Shown here: piece after piece, positions 59,301-64,000 of the stretch | How positions within the stretch are numbered: position 1 is the stretch's first letter | Layout: the number at the start of each line of letters is the position of its first letter | Program-made: the position numbers and the translations under genes | Notes under the pieces: generated by a model | Databases searched by the model: none | Told to the model about the DNA's origin: nothing | Seen by the model: the letters and a program-made list of their open reading frames with translations, nothing else | Source: Sympetrum striolatum | Taxonomy: Eukaryota; Arthropoda; Insecta; Odonata; Libellulidae | DNA length: 64,000 nucleotides | Assembly (NCBI GenBank): GCA_947579665.1 | Contig: OX388345.1 | Span: 57,403,454 to 57,467,453 of the forward strand | Direction: 5' to 3'

Positions 59301-59853
59301 TTTGAAATAACTTTCATAGATAAACAAATTTTGTATTGTCGCTCAATTAGTACTGAGAGACTTTAACTTTAGCTTATCCAAAATTTGTAGATCTGACATC
59401 CTTGGCCGTGACCTTGCGGTAAGCAAACTTCATTAAGAAATAGTATATGGCAATTACTGTATAAACACCAAGTCTACTTTTCTCTTATTTTGAGGATAGT
59501 GGGTTCCCGAAGTCAGGACACATTGTCCGGGAGTCCCGGTGATCCTGGTGGGAACGCAAGCAGACCTCAGGGATGACCAAGACGATGATGACGAGGACTC
59601 TTGTGTGACGGAAAAGGAGGCCACAAATATGGTCCAAGCTCTAGACCTTTACGCTTACTACGAAGTTTCAGCGATTACACAGGTATAGATTCAGTTTGAG
59701 GTGAATTTTATTAAAATATAAAGATAAAAAACACAGCGTCCTTTTTATACCCTACAGAATGGAGTGAAGGAACTCTTTGAGCTTGCGATTAAAGCAGCGG
59801 TGGAATCAAGAGCTATGAATAAACCTAGGAAAAGTGGATGCTCTCTGCTATGA
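53396..59853 (+). CDS. Atypical Rho-family small GTPase (Cdc42/Rac-like), six exons (whole gene span)
   Basis: Exons 53396-53398, 54284-54397, 58054-58126, 58205-58314, 59500-59682 and 59758-59853 join in phase through GT-AG introns into 192 residues, the usual Rho size. Family hallmarks: VGKTCLL (18-24), DTAG (61-64), [17 protein letters not shown] (72-88), [14 protein letters not shown] (113-126), SAITQ and a C-terminal CSLL box (189-192) after basic residues, predicting geranylgeranylation and membrane attachment. Departures by Cdc42 numbering: G12 is Glu16, A13 is Asp17, T35 is Lys39, F37-D38 is Ala41-Asn42, Q61-E62 is Pro65-Ala66, and the Rho insert is about five residues shorter and acidic (QDDDDED). 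These suggest loss of GTP hydrolysis and altered effector binding, as in known atypical Rho proteins. Every splice site and the frame are intact, which argues against a pseudogene. Confidence 0.93.
53896..54028 (+). mobile_element. tRNA-derived SINE, family A copy 2 (Rho intron 1)
   Basis: The tRNA-like head 53896-53971 has a perfect 7-bp acceptor stem (GGCTCCC/GGGAGCC) and B-box GGTTTGATTCC. The tail GAAATGACCTAAGCTGTGG is shared with the copies at 22.5 kb (inverted) and 61 kb. The intact head suggests it is the youngest of the three. Confidence 0.8.
54284..54397 (+). CDS. Rho GTPase exon 2: P-loop and start of switch I
   Basis: Acceptor CTGTTGCAG, donor GTCAGT, 38 codons. [11 protein letters not shown] stands where the family has GDGAVGKTCLL. 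The Walker lysine and threonine (K20, T21) remain, while the glycine at Cdc42 position 12 is Glu. It ends with NVPK, where the family has YVPT. Confidence 0.92.
54752..54960. repeat. Fold-back element with hammerhead-like apexes (Rho intron 2)
   Basis: The arms carry TTCTCAGAAATTATTC / GAATGAATTTCTGAGAA and CCGACGTTTCGGCAAC / GTTGCTGCCGAAACGTTGG in inversion. Each arm reads TTGAxAATGGCAAC, loop, GTTG..GCC, GAAACGT in hammerhead order, with the first C and the G of the core lost. The ATTCACCAGGAA at its right edge matches the edge of the 20.7-kb fold-back. Confidence 0.7.
54995..55112. repeat. Imperfect ~115-bp hairpin repeat (Rho intron 2)
   Basis: TTCCACCAAGTTTTTATT and AAGTAAAAACTTGGTGGCA face each other, with inner TTTTGGCCAAAATAC / GTATTTTGGCAAAAA also pairing. 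It looks MITE-like, with no coding content. Confidence 0.55.
57671..57880. mobile_element. MITE-like element with ~40-bp terminal inverted repeats (Rho intron 2)
   Basis: 57671-57711 (AACATTAGGAAAATCA... TTATGAGATTAAGAACTTT) and 57840-57879 are reverse complements with a few differences, enclosing about 130 bases without an ORF. No clear target duplication was found. Confidence 0.7.
58054..58126 (+). CDS. Rho GTPase exon 3: switch I to DTA
   Basis: Encodes [20 protein letters not shown], then LDTA and the first base of Gly64. Only the Tyr of the effector loop (VFDNY in the family) is preserved. Acceptor CTCTTTAG. Confidence 0.9.
58205..58314 (+). CDS. Rho GTPase exon 4: switch II and core strand
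   Basis: After a 78-base intron it encodes [19 protein letters not shown] and [18 protein letters not shown]. The switch II glutamine is replaced by Pro65. The rest of the segment is conventional Rho. Acceptor CTCGATTCAG, donor GTAACT. Confidence 0.93.
58368..58545 (-). mobile_element. tRNA-derived SINE, family B copy 2 (Rho intron 4)
   Basis: The minus-strand tRNA-like head 58464-58397 has a perfect acceptor stem (GGCCGGG/CCCGGCC), an A-box-like TAGCTTAGATTG and B-box GGTTCGATTCC. Related to the 4.1-kb copy. At 68 bases, with a C in place of U33, it is unlikely to be a working tRNA. Confidence 0.75.
59500..59682 (+). CDS. Rho GTPase exon 5: base-recognition motif and acidic insert
   Basis: [18 protein letters not shown], then TQADLRDD (guanine-recognition TQxD as in Cdc42), the acidic DQDDDDED in place of the usual Rho insert helix, and YYEVSAITQ (the SA base-contact motif). 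The acceptor is GAGGATAG at 59499. Of the alternatives tried, only this one keeps the frame. Confidence 0.93.
59758..59853 (+). CDS. Rho GTPase exon 6: C-terminal helix and CAAX box
   Basis: [19 protein letters not shown], then [11 protein letters not shown] and TGA. Leu at the last position predicts geranylgeranyl rather than farnesyl addition. A 3'UTR with AATAAA at 59942-59947 follows. Confidence 0.93.
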   Translation, partial: NGVKELFELAIKAAVESRAMNKPRKSGCSLL

Positions 59854-60556
59854 AGATACATAGGAAGGGGACGATGATATTACGCACGAATGCAATGGAA
59901 AGGACTTTCGCTGAACATTATTTTACAGGCAAAAGTGATCAAATAAACATGTTTTACCTTCGAAAAGTTAAGAGTTTGTCGGTGTTTGTTTCCTCGAGGT
60001 AAAATCTCTCTCCATCACATTACTTCAGATGTATTTACGCATAATGAGATGTGCTCTTAATAAGTTGACAGCGCACCAAAAGAAATATCAACATCAAAAG
60101 GAGAAATTTTACTCAAAGATAGAGTAGAAATCAATTTGAACTAAGCATTAAGATGCAAAGGATTATTTTATTTAGTAATGCGCCTGATAACGTCCTAACA
60201 TCAATGAGAAGGCTAACCTGAAAAATATTACAATTAAAGTCGTAATTCTACTGATATTAACTTTGATGAATGTAAAATGTTTTGTATGATAATATGCCAC
60301 CGTTATTAAATTTACATGGATAAGGTACTGGCATTTATTAAACTATAACTTCAGGGATTCTGGAGTTTCGAGTACCTCTGCAAATAGAGCATTTCTGATT
60401 CCAAACGTTTGCCCCATATTGCAATGGGTGTCTTCAGGAGCGAAGTAAATATATTTTAAGCCGCTTCATCATATTGTATCAGCTGAGAATGCCACTATTC
60501 TCCGATTGTAAATATTATGTTTTCTTTATTAAATTTATAGAATAAATTAATCTTAC
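59854..60556 (+). other. Rho GTPase 3'UTR and downstream DNA
   Basis: Contains the polyadenylation signal AATAAA at 59942-59947, about 90 bases after the stop codon. Nothing else is recognised. Confidence 0.5.
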
Positions 60557-60680
60557 GTACAAAGTTTTATCTTTCGTTTTCATTTCCTCAGTGATTTTAT
60601 CTTCTGTGGATGTTATTTTTCCATGAAAAAATAAAGTGTTGCCAACGGCTTGAATATTTATGAACTCTTCCACTTTCGAG
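60557..60680 (-). CDS. Candidate minus-strand exon, unknown gene
   Basis: An open frame reads SKVEEFINIQAVGNTLFF, then HGKITSTEDKITEEMKTKD and LY, with an acceptor-like CCTTTATCAG and a consensus donor (TAC|GTAAGA). The charged, non-repetitive composition looks more protein-like than the AT-rich surroundings. No family is recognised and no joining exon is proven. Confidence 0.25.
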
Positions 60681-60919
60681 CTGATAAAGGTTGTTGGATG
60701 CACATTTATTCCGCAGAAAGATATGAAGTTTCAGAATTCTGATAATTTGATTCATTAATCAGAACTTTTGTCAGTCGATTCGATGTGAAATACTGATCTC
60801 AACAAAGAATAAAGCATTTAGATTCCGGTGTAAATTTCATTAGAAATTTTTCATTTTCGAACGCATGTTACTTAATAATCAAAAGAAATCGATCAGACCT
60901 CCTAAAGGATTTCGGGTAA

Positions 60920-61035
60920 CAAAGTTAGACCGTTCTCCTTGGTGCAAGTGGTCTCAGGTTCGATTCCCGGTACAAGCGTATATGTGATAAATTACCTCAG
61001 CTGTAGGACTTTGAAAATATCTCTGGTTAAACCTT
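60920..61035 (+). mobile_element. Degenerate tRNA-derived SINE, family A copy 3
   Basis: B-box GGTTCGATTCCC is followed by AAATTACCTCAGCTGTAGGAC, which parallels the AAATGACCTAAGCTGTGGAAG tail of the 53.9-kb copy. The 5' half is largely lost. Confidence 0.55.
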
Positions 61036-63597
61036 TTTACCGCCAAGATCGTTTTAATTTTTTAAAATGATTCCTGTGAGTTTTTTCCGTAATCTTCCTC
61101 ATTGAATTAAAGAAGTTTATATGATAAAATTGAAGGTTGTTTATCTCCGATGCTAATTCACCAAAATTATAAATACTGTTAGATGTATTAATATACAAAA
61201 TATCCAAAGAGGCAGCACAGTAATATTATCAAGCATATTAGAGTCATTCATTTATGAAGCTTTCCCGTTTGCTTTGAGACATTTGCTTAAATCATTAGGA
61301 GCTAATTAGGGCTGCTTAAGTACTCTATTTAAGGTTCTTTGGTATTTATAATATTTTAAATTGTACATATTTTTACGGAAATTTAAATGAAAATTATTAA
61401 TTTCAATATTGCTGAACAATTTTGTATTCTCGAATATTCGAGCAAAATCATCTTATTTCTCCAATGATCCGGTTCCCGTTAATTATGCTTTTTTAGGGAT
61501 GGGATTTGAAATTTTGAAGTATACGGGTATAAGGAGAAGAACCTCTCGAGTGATCAAGATTTTTAAATTCATATTAATTATTGGATTATCATGAATACTA
61601 AAGTCCGAGAGAGATTCCGTTGGAATTTTGGATTCTCGTTTTCTAAATATTTCCGAAACTTCGGTTGAACCTCGCTTATATCGACGCCACGGGAACATTC
61701 GTTACAATGGCCCGAAAGAGGTTCAAAAACTAATACAGGCCAACGATTTTTCATAAATAATGCTCCGAAATGCTATGAGATTGTACAGATTAAACGCATT
61801 ATCTCATAGAGTGAAGGACGCGACCCCGATTCAAGCTCGGAGGCGTTGTCTTGGAAACGGACCCTTAGTACCCTTATTATTCTCCCCCTTTCTGACAACT
61901 TCCAGAACATTCCGGGCCATTCGCGCGCTCATAACATTGAAAATTAACTAATGAAGGGCTGACTCCGGCTCGAACGAAGAAAGTTGAAAGCGTCCCAACT
62001 TACTTGGGTTCGGAATGAAAAAATGGAAGGTGATAAAACAACGAGGGTGTTAACAAAGACGATATAAGTAAGAGTTCATGTAGCTAACGAGCCAAATATT
62101 GATAATCAGAAGTGGTATTCGCAGCAGACAATTTCGGAGAAACGTACACAGCGAATAGGTTGTATTCTTCATATATATTTTATCCCGTTTAACTAAATAT
62201 CTTGACATATTCATTCGTTATTCACACACGATTTTTATTCATTTCTGCTTGCTTCCCAAATGTAAAGAATTTTGGATTGATCAACCTGGTCACAATCCCA
62301 CGACACACAATGCTAGACTAAAAAGTAGATGAAATGATTGCCAAATGCGATGTCTGATTAGTACTTGAGACACTTTCGTTTCAAATTCCATTTTAATTAA
62401 CTAACTTATCATATGCCATATTTAATTTTCCATTTTAGAATAATTATTATTGCTAAAATATTCTATATAATTACAAAAGTATAGAATATGGCTTTCTATA
62501 GTTTATACTGTATATCATTTGCTATACTGGATAATTTTGCACAATTCTGTAATAATAAAAGTGATAAATTTCAACGATAGAACTTAAATTATTAATTTAC
62601 ATATATTCCAGCATTCTTTCTTATAAAATAAATTGATTATTTCCCGCTGCCAATTTGGCAGCAAAACATTTCTTCTGCCTATATTATTTTCCTGAAAAAT
62701 TCTTTCTTTGAGACAGAAGTTATTAAAATGATCGTCAAAACTAAACTTTTATGAATTTACTCTCTTTTGGAAGTGAAATCACCTAAACTTAACAATCAGT
62801 TTACTTTCTCTGCAGAGGGTTGAATCTCTCGCAAAATCATGAAAAGCATATTGTCAATTTGAACGTTCCTAACCTATTCCCTCTTACTCATCACATTTGC
62901 TACCAGTTTCGGTTGGTTCAAACTGACGTCACATCGATAACCGAAGTCACGAAAATCGAGGTCATGAGCTCTTTCTATTCGAATGCACTTCGATCTTCAC
63001 GCGCCATTATGTGCAATTTTATATTTTCTATGAAATTCTATTTGAGAAAATCAACGGGCCATAATCGAATGGTCCATACAGGAAACTTACTGCAATAACC
63101 AAGGAAAGTTCATATAATTTTCCGCATTTTGCTAAAATTCTAAATAATTTCTAAATAATTCCAACTCTCATAAGAAATCTTGATAATCGTATGTTTCCTT
63201 GGCGGTTGGATCGTTGAACTCGAGATAATCTTTAATGTGAAGTCATTCTGAGATCCCCTCTTTCTCTAACAAGAAAGAATAAAAAGCAATAGAACGCATC
63301 ATTAGTCCACATCCTTTCATCTCTATTTCAAAGTTCGAGAAAATTATAATTTTTGTCTATTTTAATTTTATTAATTACCTTACACACAAAGAAGCGAGTC
63401 ATTGTATATATTCAAGTAAACTATTTTTAGAGCTTCTTTGTTTCATTAACTAGTCTCCCATTATTTAATTCCACCCATTGATGCAATGAACCTCCCAACA
63501 GATTTTAAAAGTGATAAGTAAAGAACATATAAGTAATAAAGGAAAAAAGGACTTGTCAATCATAGAATTAATTGAAATAATAGATTTTATTACTAAC
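61036..63597. other. Right-end stretch without a supported gene
   Basis: AT-rich DNA with no recognised family. A short frame at 62820-63098 follows an acceptor-like CTCTGCAG but has no recognisable content. ACCTCGCTTATATCGACG near 61668 loosely resembles a DNA-transposon end. Confidence 0.4.
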
Positions 63598-63812
63598 CTT
63601 GATAACGTAAATTTATTTTAGACATTCCATTATCTCTAATTCCACGAAACTGATCTGCGAGTTTATCGGAAAATTCTTCGAGTGTTGTTATAAGAGATAT
63701 ATATTTCATATCAGAGTACAGCCGTTGATAGACGTTTTTAGAATTTTGAAGTAAATTGTTTACTTTCAAGATAATCCACAGGGATAAGAATATTGACTTT
63801 ATACTCGTCTTA
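63598..63812 (-). CDS. Candidate minus-strand exon, unknown gene
   Basis: About 71 codons are open between an acceptor-like GTTTTAG and a donor (CAAG|GTTAGT). The frame reads LQNSKNVYQRLYSDMKYISL, then ITTLEEFSDKLADQFRGIRD and MSKINLRYQ. Such a long open stretch flanked by splice-like sites is unusual in DNA this AT-rich. Its phase does not join directly with the 60.6-kb candidate. Upstream exons would lie outside the window. No family is recognised. Confidence 0.3.
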
Positions 63813-64000
63813 CTAAAACATGAAAATTATGTTTACACACGAGGAAACCCAAGAAAATCTGCAATTTTTGTGTTCCATTAATTTATTAGACCTTATTTAT
63901 TATTATTACATATTATGATTTATTAAATCTTAGATAAATATCTATCTCAGATATAGCTGATCGAAATTGGACAAATAAAAATAATTGAAACGAACTTCGT

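Noticed and set aside
61660..61700. Transposon terminal repeat (ACCTCGCTTATATCGACG)
   Set aside because: It only loosely resembles DNA-transposon ends. No partner end or target duplication was found.

Overview
This is eukaryotic, intron-rich, AT-rich genomic DNA. It most likely comes from an arthropod with a large, transposon-loaded genome. The signs are two spliced animal genes with canonical GT-AG introns, tRNA-derived SINEs, non-LTR retrotransposons, a Penelope-like element and many fold-back (inverted-repeat) elements. There is no bacterial gene organisation, no operon and no CRISPR array. The species cannot be named from the sequence.

Left part (about 1.7-17.2 kb, minus strand): a complete gamma-glutamyltransferase gene. 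Ten coding exons join in phase to a 590-residue type II membrane enzyme with all recognisable catalytic residues. Its last intron carries a 5'-truncated LINE whose reverse transcriptase reading frame is still open, and a SINE.

Middle part (about 17-53 kb): no convincing host gene. It is a repeat landscape. The main item is a 3.6-kb composite at 33,032-36,641, in which a broken Penelope-like retroelement (reverse transcriptase plus GIY-YIG endonuclease) sits between ~600-bp terminal inverted repeats flanked by TATA. Just after the Penelope ORF lies a hammerhead-ribozyme core. Related hammerhead-like cores recur across the window, several times as inverted pairs inside fold-back repeats (19.4, 20.7, 43.9 and 54.8 kb) and as single copies (17.6, 24.2 and 46.7 kb). 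A separate element at 40.3-41.5 kb has short terminal inverted repeats and two tandem ~320-bp units.

Right part (about 53-60 kb, plus strand): a complete six-exon gene for a 192-residue Rho-family GTPase, closest in motifs to Cdc42/Rac, with a CSLL prenylation box. It has an intact reading frame and splice sites, but residues that are nearly invariant in the family are replaced (Cdc42 positions G12, T35 and Q61), and the Rho insert is shortened and acidic. It is predicted to be an atypical, GTPase-deficient Rho. Its introns hold SINEs, a MITE and a fold-back element. Beyond 60 kb there are only weak minus-strand candidate exons.

The two host genes are functionally unrelated: one is glutathione breakdown at the cell surface, the other is membrane-linked signalling. 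No multi-gene system is visible. The strongest unusual items are the atypical Rho GTPase, the TIR-flanked Penelope element, and the recurring inverted hammerhead-like cores.
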